From Roseovarius sp. MMSF_3281 (GTDB lineage Bacteria; Pseudomonadota; Alphaproteobacteria; Rhodobacterales; Rhodobacteraceae), in assembly GCF_030733685.1 (NCBI RefSeq), contig NZ_JASHIM010000015.1, forward strand, positions 1 through 64,000: a stretch of 64,000 nt of DNA. Direction: 5' to 3'. The position numbers were made by a program, and so were the translations under genes. A model generated the notes under the pieces. It saw nothing but the letters and a program-made list of their open reading frames with translations, did no database searches and had not been told where the DNA came from. Of this stretch, positions 1 to 7,696 are shown piece by piece (within the stretch, counting starts at the first letter, position 1; each line of letters begins with the position of its first letter).

Positions 1-142
1 CAGGCTGGGGGGCGGGGTGATCGGGGTGGTGCTGAAACCACGTATCGCCACAGTTCGAGCACTGCACGTCACGCCCGGTTTCCGGGATGACCTCGTCCGG
101 GACTTCGTATTGTGCCCCGCAATTCGGGCAAATCAGCCTCAT
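1..142 (-). CDS. Zinc-ribbon domain protein (MJ0042-type), N-terminal fragment
   Basis: The reading frame starts with ATG at 142 and runs off the left edge of the window, so only 47 residues are visible. It opens MRLICPNCGAQYEVP and continues to a second Cys pair in CSNCGDTWF. The two CxxC pairs (residues 5/8 and 29/32) form a short zinc ribbon of the MJ0042 finger-like family. In that family the ribbon sits at the N terminus of a longer, often membrane-anchored protein of unknown role. It is divergent from ftsE, with about 150 bp between them; many Rhodobacterales keep such a protein next to ftsEX. The remainder of the protein cannot be judged from here. Confidence 0.8.
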   Translation of the reverse strand, partial: MRLICPNCGAQYEVPDEVIPETGRDVQCSNCGDTWFQHHPDHPAPQP

Positions 143-293
143 CTTGCCACCTGTCGCCTGCCCCGCTGACCGGGAGTGTTTTGTGAACTATACCATATGT
201 CGTAAATGCTTATCCGAAAAGAGCAAAGGAATTCATGGCCGTTATCGTTGCACATATGTGTCCCGTGGGGCATGAAAGGCCCGTATTCAAGGT

Positions 294-983
294 GTGGGGG
301 CAGGTTTGATCGAGCTGGACAACGTCGCCTATAGTTACGGCGGTGGGGAGCTTTTGAGCGAGATATCACTCAAGCTGGCCCCGGGGTCTTTCCATTTCCT
401 GACGGGGCCGTCGGGGGCGGGGAAGACCACGCTTTTGAAGTTGTGTTACGGGGCCTTGATGCCCACGGCGGGCGAGGTGCGCCTGTTCGATGGCGATGTG
501 CGCGCGATGGAACGCGACGATATCGCCATGGTGCGGCGGCGCGTCGGCGTGGTGCATCAGGATTGCCAGTTCCTGGATCATTTGCCGGTGGCCGACAATA
601 TCGCGCTGCCCCTGATGGTCTCGGGGCAGGATATGCTGCGCGAGGACGCCAACCTGAAGGAATTGATCGGCTGGGTGGGTCTGAAGGCGCGCGCCGGGGC
701 CTTGCCGCCGGAATTGTCGGGCGGCGAGCGGCAGCGCGCCGCGCTGGCCCGGGCGATCATCATGTCGCCGGACGTGATCCTGGCCGATGAGCCGACGGGC
801 AACGTGGATTGGGAGATGTCGCAGCGGTTGTTGCGGTTGTTGATCGAGTTGAACCGGATGGGCAAGACGATCATGATTGCCACCCATGACCTGGCCCTGA
901 TCCGGGCGGCCAAGGCGCATGTGCAGGCGCGGGTCCTGCGGATTTCCAACCGGCGGCTGCAATTGGCGGGGGCGGACCTGTGA
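294..983 (+). CDS. ftsE: Cell division ATP-binding protein FtsE
   Basis: ABC-type ATPase that pairs with FtsX at the division septum and, in characterised bacteria, controls peptidoglycan hydrolases there. The 229 residues carry Walker A GPSGAGKT (about 38-45), a Q-loop Gln near 89, the signature LSGGERQ (141-147) and Walker B VILADEP (161-167), followed by the H-loop in ATHD. Length and motif order fit FtsE. The start used is GTG at 294 with AAGG just upstream; a TTG at 306 with GGGGGCAGG before it is also possible and would remove four residues. The stop overlaps the GTG start of ftsX (GTGA), so the two are translationally coupled. Confidence 0.92.
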   Translation: MGAGLIELDNVAYSYGGGELLSEISLKLAPGSFHFLTGPSGAGKTTLLKLCYGALMPTAGEVRLFDGDVRAMERDDIAMVRRRVGVVHQDCQFLDHLPVADNIALPLMVSGQDMLREDANLKELIGWVGLKARAGALPPELSGGERQRAALARAIIMSPDVILADEPTGNVDWEMSQRLLRLLIELNRMGKTIMIATHDLALIRAAKAHVQARVLRISNRRLQLAGADL

Positions 984-1885
984 AGCTGAATATCGCCAGT
1001 ATCAGTGAATTCGTCATCGGCGATGCACAGGCCGACCGGGTTGTGCCGCCCACAGGGTTTACCGCGACGCTGACCCTGTTCAGCGCGGCGGCAATGGCCT
1101 TTCTGGCGGTCTTTGCCTTGGCCCTGTCGCTGGCGGCCGGGCGGTTGGCGGACCGCTGGGGGGAAGAGCTGGCGCGGACCTCGACCATTCGGATTTCGGC
1201 CCCTGACGGACAGATGACGGCCCAAACAGAGGCCGCGCTTCGGGTGTTGCAGACCACCAAGGGCGTTGCCTCGGCCCGGGCGCTGGACGAAGACGAGCAG
1301 CGCGCCTTGCTGGAGCCGTGGTTCGGCCCGGACGTGCCGGTGGACACCCTGCCGATTCCGCAACTGATCGAAGTGGTGGAAGAGGGTGACGGATTTGATG
1401 CGCAGGGGTTGCGATTGCGCCTGTCGGCGGAGGTGCCGGGCGCGGTTCTGGACGACCATACCCGTTGGCGCAGGCCCTTGGAGCGCGCGGCAAGCCGGTT
1501 GCGCCTGTTGGGCTGGGTGTCGATGGGGCTGATCGGGGCGGCGACGGCAGCGATGATCACGCTGGCCGCGCAGGCCGCCCTTGCCGCCAATGCGCAGGTG
1601 ATCAGCGTGTTGCGCCTTGTGGGGGCGCGGGACGATTACATCGCCAATGCCTTTGTCCGGCGCTTTACCCTGCGGGCCTTGACGGGGGCCGCGATCGGCA
1701 TGGTGGCGGGGGCGCTTGCCATTCTGCTTTTGCCCTCGGCGGATGCGGGCGGCGGGTTCCTGACCGGGCTTGGCTTTCGCGGCTGGCATTGGGTCTGGCC
1801 GCTGTTCATTCCGCTTTTGGCCGCCGCTGTGGCCTTTGCCGCGACGCGGGGCGCCGCCCTGCGCACCTTGAGGGAGATGTCATGA
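980..1885 (+). CDS. ftsX: Cell division protein FtsX (ABC permease)
   Basis: Membrane partner of FtsE. The 301 residues show the FtsX layout: a cytoplasmic N-terminal segment, one transmembrane helix (about 35-55), a periplasmic domain of roughly 110 residues, then three C-terminal helices (about 172-195, 222-245 and 265-290). The loop between helices 2 and 3 contains the conserved VLRLVGAR-type segment found in FtsX permeases. It starts with GTG overlapping the ftsE stop and ends with TGA overlapping the ATG of the downstream acyltransferase (ATGA), so the row is one operon. The family is divergent at sequence level, so the call rests on topology plus position behind ftsE. Confidence 0.9.
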   Translation: MKLNIASISEFVIGDAQADRVVPPTGFTATLTLFSAAAMAFLAVFALALSLAAGRLADRWGEELARTSTIRISAPDGQMTAQTEAALRVLQTTKGVASARALDEDEQRALLEPWFGPDVPVDTLPIPQLIEVVEEGDGFDAQGLRLRLSAEVPGAVLDDHTRWRRPLERAASRLRLLGWVSMGLIGAATAAMITLAAQAALAANAQVISVLRLVGARDDYIANAFVRRFTLRALTGAAIGMVAGALAILLLPSADAGGGFLTGLGFRGWHWVWPLFIPLLAAAVAFAATRGAALRTLREMS

Positions 1886-2616
1886 GGGATGCGATACAGT
1901 GGCTGCGTTCGCTTGTGTTCGTGGTCTTTATCTATGCGATGATGCCGGTATTGGGCATTCTCTTTCTGCCTTGGGCCCTGTTCAGCCGCCGCGGCGCGCT
2001 GGCGGCTTGCAAATCCTGGTGCAAGGTCGTGCGCTGGTCGGCGGTGTGGATGGTGGGCCTGCGCACCGAGGTGCGCGGCACGCCGCCCGGTGACGAGGTG
2101 TTGATTGCCGCCAAGCATCAATCCTTCCTCGATATCATCCTGATTTTTGCCAGCGTCCCGGCGGGCAAATTCATCATGAAGCGCGAGTTGATGTATGCGC
2201 CGGTGATCGGGCAGTATGCCCTCAAGATCGGTTGTGTTCCGGTGGATCGCGGCAAGCGCAGCCAAGCCATCAAGAAGATGGTGGATGATGTCGCCAAGGG
2301 GCGCCAGCAACCGGGGCAATTGATCATTTACCCGCAGGGCACGCGGATCGCGCCGGGCGTGAAGGCCCCCTACAAGGTGGGCACCGGCGTTTTATACGAA
2401 GAGCTTGGGCAGGATTGCGTGCCGGTGGCGGCGAATGTCGGGCTTTATTGGCCGCGCAAGGGGATCATGCGCAAGCCGGGTACGGCGGTGGTGGAGTTCT
2501 TGCCCCGGATCGAAAGCGGGCTGACGCGGGCAGAGTTCATGGCGCGGCTGGAAGAGGAGGTTGAGACCGCCTCGAACACATTGATGCGGGAGGCAGGATT
2601 TGACCCCGAAGGTTGA
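1882..2616 (+). CDS. plsC: 1-acyl-sn-glycerol-3-phosphate acyltransferase (PlsC family)
   Basis: Predicted lysophosphatidic acid acyltransferase that makes phosphatidic acid at the inner membrane. The 244-residue protein has an N-terminal hydrophobic segment (about 10-33), the HX4D acyltransferase motif HQSFLD (H79, D84) and the acceptor-site motif YPQGTR (150-155), a variant of the usual FPEGTR. The ATG at 1882 overlaps the ftsX stop as ATGA, which fixes the start; an open frame continues further upstream, but only inside ftsX. Placement behind ftsEX is common in Rhodobacteraceae and ties phospholipid synthesis to the division operon by co-transcription. Acyl-donor specificity cannot be read from the sequence, and other PlsC-fold acyltransferases remain possible. 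Confidence 0.88.
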   Translation: MRDAIQWLRSLVFVVFIYAMMPVLGILFLPWALFSRRGALAACKSWCKVVRWSAVWMVGLRTEVRGTPPGDEVLIAAKHQSFLDIILIFASVPAGKFIMKRELMYAPVIGQYALKIGCVPVDRGKRSQAIKKMVDDVAKGRQQPGQLIIYPQGTRIAPGVKAPYKVGTGVLYEELGQDCVPVAANVGLYWPRKGIMRKPGTAVVEFLPRIESGLTRAEFMARLEEEVETASNTLMREAGFDPEG

Positions 2617-3214
2617 ATATATCGAGGATATCGCCAGCCTTGAGGCGCATTACAATGCGCCGGGTGCGCCAAGTTTGCGCAAGGTGGCAACGCGGCTGAC
2701 GCCGCTTTATCGCAAGTGGATTGCGAAATCGCGCTATTGCATCGTTTCGACCGTGGGGACCGAGGGCACCGACGGCAGCCCGAGGGGCGAGGACGGCCCG
2801 GTGGTGACCGAACTGGATGCGCAGACGCTGGCGATGCCGGATTGGCGGGGCAACAACCGCCTTGATACGCTGCGCAATATCGTGAGTGACGGGCGGATTT
2901 CATTGCTTTTCATGGTGCCGCGGTCGGACGTGGTGGTGCGGATCAACGGGCAGGCGCGGGTGACGGCGGATGCGCAATTGCGCGCGATGTTCAACCGGCA
3001 GGGCAAGCAGCCGGCCACGGTGATCGTCATCAAGATCGGCGAGGTTTACACCCAATGCGCCCGCGCCAGCATGCGCGCGGGGCTGTGGAGCCGCGACGAT
3101 AGCAAGGGATTGCCGACCGTCGGCGATATCCTGGCCGAGCAGACGCGCGGCGAGGAAGGCGGGGCCACCTATGACGCGGAGTGGCAGGAGCGGGCGGTTC
3201 GGACGCTTTGGTGA
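2600..3214 (+). CDS. Pyridoxamine 5'-phosphate oxidase-family flavoprotein
   Basis: A 204-residue protein of the PNPOx-like split-barrel FMN family, close to the group annotated as PPOX-class (MSMEG_1061-like) flavoproteins. Visible family features are the segment CIVSTVGTEGTDGSPRGED (about 49-67), LPDW-type MPDWRGNNRLDTL, and a conserved RINGQARVT strand. The start is TTG at 2600, inside the last codons of plsC (17-bp overlap); no ATG or GTG lies close before the conserved region. Overlap places it in the ftsE-ftsX-plsC operon. The substrate is unknown; the family includes reductases and FMN or heme binders, so true pyridoxamine phosphate oxidase activity should not be assumed. Confidence 0.85.
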   Translation: MTPKVEYIEDIASLEAHYNAPGAPSLRKVATRLTPLYRKWIAKSRYCIVSTVGTEGTDGSPRGEDGPVVTELDAQTLAMPDWRGNNRLDTLRNIVSDGRISLLFMVPRSDVVVRINGQARVTADAQLRAMFNRQGKQPATVIVIKIGEVYTQCARASMRAGLWSRDDSKGLPTVGDILAEQTRGEEGGATYDAEWQERAVRTLW

Positions 3215-3463
3215 GGTGGGTTCGGGCAAGGTGATGAGGGAGTACGTTGTTTAAATGAAGTTCCCTGAAAGCCGCGCCTTGACGGGCCGCGGTGCGGCGA
3301 TCCCACATTCAAGTCGAGGCACTTTATCCCGGATACTGGCGCGTGGCGTTTTGGCTATTCGCATAGGCTAATCCAATCGCCGTGCCGGGGGGCGGCCCGG
3401 CGATGCGCGGCGGCGCGTACCGCGCCTTGATTCCGCGCGGGCGAAAAGACCTCGGTAATTGCA
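3215..3463. other. Intergenic region without a recognisable gene
   Basis: First part of a 450-bp gap between the convergent flavoprotein gene and lpdA. I see no reading frame with family features. GC-rich short inverted segments such as GGGGCGGCCCGGCG occur but none has a clear terminator T-tract. The second part of the gap holds the palindromes annotated separately. Confidence 0.5.
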
Positions 3464-3477
3464 CTATTTACAAATAG
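3464..3477. repeat. Short palindrome CTATTT-AC-AAATAG
   Basis: Perfect 6-bp inverted repeat with a 2-bp centre, AT-rich in GC-rich surroundings. It directly precedes the larger inverted-repeat element to its right and may belong to it. Confidence 0.55.
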
Positions 3478-3479
3478 AC

Positions 3480-3595
3480 TAAAGCGTTCCGCCTTTAATC
3501 CGAGACATCGGCGAAAGGCGGAACGCATGCAACGATTGAGCGGAGCACTGCGTTTCGCGAAAATCTGTGATTCAGGTTTTTCGCGAAACGCTTTA
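3480..3595. repeat. Inverted-repeat element with two nested hairpins (MITE-like or REP-like)
   Basis: The ends read TAAAGCGTTCC on the left and GAAACGCTTTA on the right, an 11-bp terminal inverted repeat with one mismatch, each end beginning with TA. Inside are two strong hairpins: GCGTTCCGCCTTT (3484-3496) pairs with its complement at 3514-3526, and GCGTTTCGCGAAAA (3550-3563) pairs with its complement at 3578-3591. There is no coding capacity. The form resembles a small non-autonomous element or a REP-type repeat, and it lies between two convergent genes where insertion would be harmless. Whether other copies exist in the genome cannot be seen here. Confidence 0.6.
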
Positions 3596-3613
3596 AGGTG
3601 TTCTTGTTGGTAC

Positions 3614-3643
3614 GAAAAAAGGCGGCCAATCTGGCCGCCTTTC
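3614..3643 (-). terminator. Rho-independent terminator of lpdA
   Basis: An 8-bp stem, GGCGGCCA pairing with TGGCCGCC around a 3-nt loop (3621-3639), is flanked by six A on the plus strand, which read as a T-tract on the minus strand directly after the stem. It lies 23 bp past the lpdA stop codon. Confidence 0.88.
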
Positions 3644-3665
3644 ATGTGTTTGATTGTAAGGCCTG

Positions 3666-5054
3666 TTAGCTGTGGATCGGGCCGTCGCCGCAGGCCAGCG
3701 CCGCTTCGCGCACGGCTTCGGAATAGGTGGGGTGGGCGTGGCAGGTGAGGGCCAGGTCCTCGGCCGCCGCGCCGAATTCCATGGCGACGCAAACCTCGTG
3801 AATGAGGTCGCCCGCCATCGGGCCGATGATATGGGCGCCAAGGATACGGTCGGTTTCCTTGTCGGCCAGCAGTTTGACGAAGCCGTCACCGGCGAAGTTT
3901 GCCTTGGCGCGGCCATTACCCATGAAGGAGAACTTGCCGACCTTGTAGGCGCGGCCCGCCTCCTTGAGCTGTTCCTCGGTCTGGCCGACGGTGGCGACCT
4001 CGGGGTGGGTGTAGATCACGCTGGGGATCACGCCATAGTTCACATGGCCATGCTTGCCGGCGATCACCTCGGCGGCGGCCATGCCTTCATCCTCGGCCTT
4101 GTGGGCGAGCATGGGGCCGTCGATGGCGTCGCCGATGGCGTAGATGCCCTCGACATTGGTGCGCCATTGATCGTCGGTTTCGATCTGGCCGCGGTCGGAC
4201 AGTTTCACGCCCAAAGCGTCGAGGCCCAAGCCATCGGTAAAGGGCTTGCGGCCCGTGGCGACGAGCACGACATCGGCGTCCAGCGTTTCCTCGCTGTCGT
4301 CCTTGCGGAGCTTGTAGTTGACCTTGGCCTTGGTTTTCATCGCCTCGACCGATTGCACCGCCGCGCCCATGATGAAGTTAAGGCCTTGTTTCTTCAGCAG
4401 TTTCTGGAACTGCTTTTGCACCTCGCCGTCCATGCCGGGGGTGATGTTGTCAAGAAATTCCACCACGGTCACCTCGGAGCCCAAGCGCGAATAGACCGAG
4501 CCGAGTTCCAGCCCGATGACGCCCGCGCCGATCACCACCATTTTCTTGGGGATCTTGGACAGTTCAAGCGCGCCGGTGGAGGAGACCACGGTTTTCTCGT
4601 CGATCTCGACGCCGGGCAGGGTGCTGACCTCGGAGCCGGAGGCGATGATGATGTTCTTGGCCTCGTGGACCTCATCCCCCACCTTGACCTTGCCCTTTTC
4701 GGGGATGGAGCCCCAGCCCTTGAGCCAGTCGATCTTGTTCTTCTTGAACAGGAATTCGATGCCCTTGGTGTTCTGGCCGATGACCTCGTCCTTGTAGGAG
4801 AGCATCTGTTTCCAGTCCACGGAAGGCGATTTGCCCTTGAGGCCCATCTTGGCGAAGTTGTGTTCGGCCTCGTGCAATTGGTGCGAGGCGTGCAGCAGCG
4901 CCTTGGAGGGGATGCAGCCGACGTTGAGGCAGGTGCCGCCCAATGTTTCGCGCCCTTCCACACAGGCGGTTTTCAGGCCGAGTTGCGCGCAGCGGATGGC
5001 GGCGACATAGCCGCCGGGGCCGGAGCCGATGACGATGACGTCATAGTTTGCCAT
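3666..5054 (-). CDS. lpdA: Dihydrolipoyl dehydrogenase (E3)
   Basis: FAD-dependent E3 subunit that reoxidises dihydrolipoamide in 2-oxoacid dehydrogenase complexes, here most likely the 2-oxoglutarate complex encoded by the sucAB genes just upstream. The 462 residues show the N-terminal FAD site GSGPGG (10-15), the redox disulfide in [13 protein letters not shown] (C42, C47), a second Rossmann motif GAGVIG near 180 and the catalytic dyad HPTYSE (H441, E446). Length is typical. A GGAAAC element precedes the ATG. About 130 bp separate it from the preceding membrane-protein gene, so it may have its own promoter, and it ends in a clear terminator. A long open frame on the opposite strand is a codon-bias shadow. 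Confidence 0.97.
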   Translation of the reverse strand: MANYDVIVIGSGPGGYVAAIRCAQLGLKTACVEGRETLGGTCLNVGCIPSKALLHASHQLHEAEHNFAKMGLKGKSPSVDWKQMLSYKDEVIGQNTKGIEFLFKKNKIDWLKGWGSIPEKGKVKVGDEVHEAKNIIIASGSEVSTLPGVEIDEKTVVSSTGALELSKIPKKMVVIGAGVIGLELGSVYSRLGSEVTVVEFLDNITPGMDGEVQKQFQKLLKKQGLNFIMGAAVQSVEAMKTKAKVNYKLRKDDSEETLDADVVLVATGRKPFTDGLGLDALGVKLSDRGQIETDDQWRTNVEGIYAIGDAIDGPMLAHKAEDEGMAAAEVIAGKHGHVNYGVIPSVIYTHPEVATVGQTEEQLKEAGRAYKVGKFSFMGNGRAKANFAGDGFVKLLADKETDRILGAHIIGPMAGDLIHEVCVAMEFGAAAEDLALTCHAHPTYSEAVREAALACGDGPIHS

Positions 5055-5140
5055 GGGTCTGTTTCCTTCGGTTTTGGGACGTCTGTATCACGTCGGTCTT
5101 ATGTCGGTATAGGGTCGGTTTCGGTTCGGGGCTTTGTGTT

Positions 5141-5183
5141 GCCGCCTGCGGCGGCTTTTTGAGTATTTTTGGAAAGATGAAGA
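5141..5183 (+). repeat. Dispersed Rhodobacteraceae-type repeat (hairpin plus AGTATTT-AAAGATGAAG tail)
   Basis: A 6-bp GC hairpin, GCCGCC-TGC-GGCGGC (5141-5155), is followed by TTTTTGAGTATTTTTGG and then AAAGATGAAG. From memory, very similar segments recur between genes in roseobacter genomes. On the plus strand it has terminator shape, but no plus-strand gene lies upstream, so a REP-like repeat is the better reading. It sits directly beyond the stop codon of the MAPEG-like gene. Confidence 0.5.
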
Positions 5184-5579
5184 TCACAGGAGGGCCGCGA
5201 GGAGCATCAGCAGGGTTGCGAAAAAGCCGATGGCCCAGATGTAGGAACGCCAGGGGCGCAGCCCGAGGGCGTAGGCGGGGATATAGAGGAGGCGCGCGCC
5301 GAGGTAGGTGAAGGCGCAGGCGGTGGTGAAGGCGCCGGATTTATCCGCAAGGGTGATCACCACGCAGGCGATGGTGAAAAGGATCAGCCCCTCGAAGTGG
5401 TTGTCCATGGCACGGCCAAGCCGGGCGGTGCGGTCGGACATTTGTTTCGAGGGGGCGCGATCGCGCGCGGAGGTCGTGTAGCCGGTGCCCAGTTCGAGGT
5501 TGGCCGGGACCGCGTAGAGGACGTATTGGACGACCTGGAGCAGGGCGGCGAGGGTGAGGGCGGTGAGTTCGGGGGTCAT
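5184..5579 (-). CDS. MAPEG-family small membrane protein
   Basis: A 131-residue protein with about four hydrophobic helices that resembles the MAPEG superfamily (membrane-associated proteins in eicosanoid and glutathione metabolism), as often found in proteobacteria. Supporting features are the segment AMDNHFEGLILF (the N-F-E region typical of the family) and YLGARLLYIPAYALG near the C terminus. The chosen ATG at 5579 overlaps the stop of the preceding gene as ATGA; an upstream in-frame extension would run into that gene. It sits between sucB and lpdA in the metabolic cluster, but its function there is unknown and glutathione dependence is unproven. Confidence 0.78.
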   Translation of the reverse strand: MTPELTALTLAALLQVVQYVLYAVPANLELGTGYTTSARDRAPSKQMSDRTARLGRAMDNHFEGLILFTIACVVITLADKSGAFTTACAFTYLGARLLYIPAYALGLRPWRSYIWAIGFFATLLMLLAALL

Positions 5580-6088
5580 TTCGGCGGCGCGTGCTCTTGG
5601 TTCAGGGGCGCTGTCATCAGCGGTTTGCGGGCTGCACCTTTGGGTGTGCGATGAAAGCTGGCCCAAGGGTAAAGCGTACCACCTAAGGCAGCGTAGATTA
5701 AGATAAGATACATGCCGATCAGCCCTGCGCCTTGCAGCTGGTGCAAGACCGCATCGTCCTGAAGGCTCAATTGATTGGCGATGGTGGCGGCAATCATGGT
5801 CAGGCCGAGGGCCGTCAACAGCCAATGAAGCCATGGCCGCGCTTTCCAAGGGGTGTTGCTCATCCCAGCTTTAAGCACCGTGAGCAGGCCATCAGAGAGA
5901 AATAACATCACAAGCAGTGCCCCGACCGCAACCAGCGCGACGCTAAGGTGCGGATCAGAGAGCCAAAGTAGGGATGCGCCAAGACCGAAGGCACCCAAGA
6001 CCAGCCGCAACGCGAAATAAACCCGGGCGTAACGGCGCTCGGCAGCCGTTGCGCTGCGACGTAGTTCGATCATTGGCTTGGGCTGCAT
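5576..6088 (-). CDS. Uncharacterised four-helix membrane protein
   Basis: A 170-residue protein I do not recognise. It starts MQPKPMIELRRSATAAERR, a basic cytoplasmic head, then shows about four hydrophobic stretches (roughly 25-45, 47-66, 88-108 and 122-142) and a hydrophilic tail. It follows sucB by 72 bp and overlaps the MAPEG-like gene (ATGA), so the two probably work or are expressed together. By eye its coding sequence is less GC-rich than sucB and lpdA, with several AT-rich codons, which could mean later acquisition. No catalytic motif is visible. Confidence 0.7.
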   Translation of the reverse strand: MQPKPMIELRRSATAAERRYARVYFALRLVLGAFGLGASLLWLSDPHLSVALVAVGALLVMLFLSDGLLTVLKAGMSNTPWKARPWLHWLLTALGLTMIAATIANQLSLQDDAVLHQLQGAGLIGMYLILIYAALGGTLYPWASFHRTPKGAARKPLMTAPLNQEHAPPK

Positions 6089-6160
6089 AGTAGATACCTC
6101 CGACCTGCGGTATGACGTGCGAAGAGGCGGGCATAGCCCGCCCCATCCCGTGCCCTTGTC

Positions 6161-7693
6161 TCACAAATCCATCAACAACCGGCGGGGATCTTCCAGGGCT
6201 TCTTTCACGCGCACGAGGAAGGTCACCGCGCCTTTGCCGTCGACGATGCGGTGGTCGTAGGAAAGCGCGAGGTACATCATCGGGCGGGCCTTGATTTCGC
6301 CGTTTACCACCATCGGGCGTTGCTGGATCTTGTGCATGCCCAGGATACCCGATTGCGGCGGGTTCAGGATGGGCGAGGACATCAGCGAGCCGTAGACGCC
6401 GCCGTTGGAGATCGTAAACGTGCCGCCCTGCATTTCGGCCATCGACAGCTTGCCATCGCGGGCGCGGGCGCCTTTTTCGCCGATGGCTTTCTCGATCGCG
6501 GCGAAGCCCATGGAATCGGCGTCGCGGATTACCGGGACGACAAGGCCCGTGGGCGTGCCGGTGGCGATGCCCATGTGCACGAAGTTCTTGTAGACGATAT
6601 CGGTGCCGTCGATTTCGGCGTTGACCTCGGGCACCTCTTTCAGGGCGTGGCAGCAGGCCTTGGTGAAGAAGGACATGAAGCCCAGTTTCACGCCGTGTTT
6701 CTTGAGGAACTCGTCCTTGTATTCGTTACGCAGTTCCATCACCTCGGTCATGTCCACCTCGTTATAGGTGGTGAGCATGGCGGCGGTGTTCTGGCTGTCC
6801 TTGAGGCGCTTGGCGATGGTCTGGCGCAGGCGGGTCATCTTGACCCGTTCTTCGCGGCTGGCATCGTCAGCAGAGACCGGCGCGCGCGGCGCTTGGGCCG
6901 GGGCCGCGGAGGCAGCGGGGGCCGAGGAGCCCGCGGCGGCGGCCTTGGCCACGTCTTCCTTCATCACGCGGCCATCGCGGCCCGAGCCCTGCACCTGATC
7001 GGGCGAGAGGCCTTTTTCGGCCATGGCCTTTTGTGCCGACGGCGCGTTTTCCACGTCCTTGCCCGAACCGCCCGAGGCGGCGGGCGCGGCGGCGGGTTCG
7101 GATTTTTCGGCCGGGGCGGCGGCAGCGGCGCCGTCACCCGAGGCCATGACGGCGAGTTTGCCACCTGCCTGTACGGTCGCGCCTTCGTCGGCGATGATTT
7201 CGGTCAGGGTGCCAGCGGCGGGCGCGGGCACTTCGACCGAGACCTTGTCGGTTTCCAGTTCGCAGAGCATTTCATCGGCGGCGACGCTATCGCCGACCTT
7301 TTTGAACCATGTGGAAACAGTGGCCTCGGAGACGGATTCGCCAAGCGTGGGGACCATCACGTCAATCGAGTCGCCGGAGGCCTCGGAGCCGCCCGATGCG
7401 GCGGGGGCGTCGGCCTTGGCTTCGGATTTTTCCTCTTTCTTCGGCGCGGCGCCTTCTCCGGCCTCGATGGTGGCCAAGAGGGCATCAACGCCCACGGTGT
7501 CGCCTTCCTTGGCCACGATCTCGCCCATGGTGCCAGCGGCGGGGGCGGGCACCTCGACCGTGACCTTGTCGGTTTCCAACTCGCAGAGCATTTCATCGGC
7601 GGCCACGGCATCGCCGGGTTGTTTGAACCATGTGGCAACCGTGGCCTCGGTCACGGATTCGCCAAGGGTGGGGACGCGAACTTCTGTCGTCAT
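6161..7693 (-). CDS. sucB: Dihydrolipoyllysine succinyltransferase, E2 of 2-oxoglutarate dehydrogenase, with two lipoyl domains
   Basis: Core E2 subunit that transfers the succinyl group from E1-bound intermediate to CoA. The 510 residues contain two N-terminal lipoyl domains with near-identical ELETDK sites (lipoylated K43 and K150), Ala/Pro-rich linkers, an E3-binding domain (about 216-248) and the C-terminal catalytic domain ending in SYDHRIVDG (H481, D485). Classic E. coli SucB has one lipoyl domain and is about 405 residues, so the extra length here is the second domain. The ATG lies 3 bp after the sucA stop with GAAGGGAAA upstream, showing tight coupling. Confidence 0.96.
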   Translation of the reverse strand: MTTEVRVPTLGESVTEATVATWFKQPGDAVAADEMLCELETDKVTVEVPAPAAGTMGEIVAKEGDTVGVDALLATIEAGEGAAPKKEEKSEAKADAPAASGGSEASGDSIDVMVPTLGESVSEATVSTWFKKVGDSVAADEMLCELETDKVSVEVPAPAAGTLTEIIADEGATVQAGGKLAVMASGDGAAAAAPAEKSEPAAAPAASGGSGKDVENAPSAQKAMAEKGLSPDQVQGSGRDGRVMKEDVAKAAAAGSSAPAASAAPAQAPRAPVSADDASREERVKMTRLRQTIAKRLKDSQNTAAMLTTYNEVDMTEVMELRNEYKDEFLKKHGVKLGFMSFFTKACCHALKEVPEVNAEIDGTDIVYKNFVHMGIATGTPTGLVVPVIRDADSMGFAAIEKAIGEKGARARDGKLSMAEMQGGTFTISNGGVYGSLMSSPILNPPQSGILGMHKIQQRPMVVNGEIKARPMMYLALSYDHRIVDGKGAVTFLVRVKEALEDPRRLLMDL

Positions 7694-7696
7694 GGG

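Noticed and set aside
1465-1881. Upstream extension of the plsC frame through ftsX
   Set aside because: The ftsX frame here is the real one; plsC begins at the ATG that overlaps the ftsX stop.
3672-5162. A 496-codon open frame on the plus strand opposite lpdA
   Set aside because: Antisense shadow; lpdA on the minus strand is complete with all catalytic motifs and a terminator.
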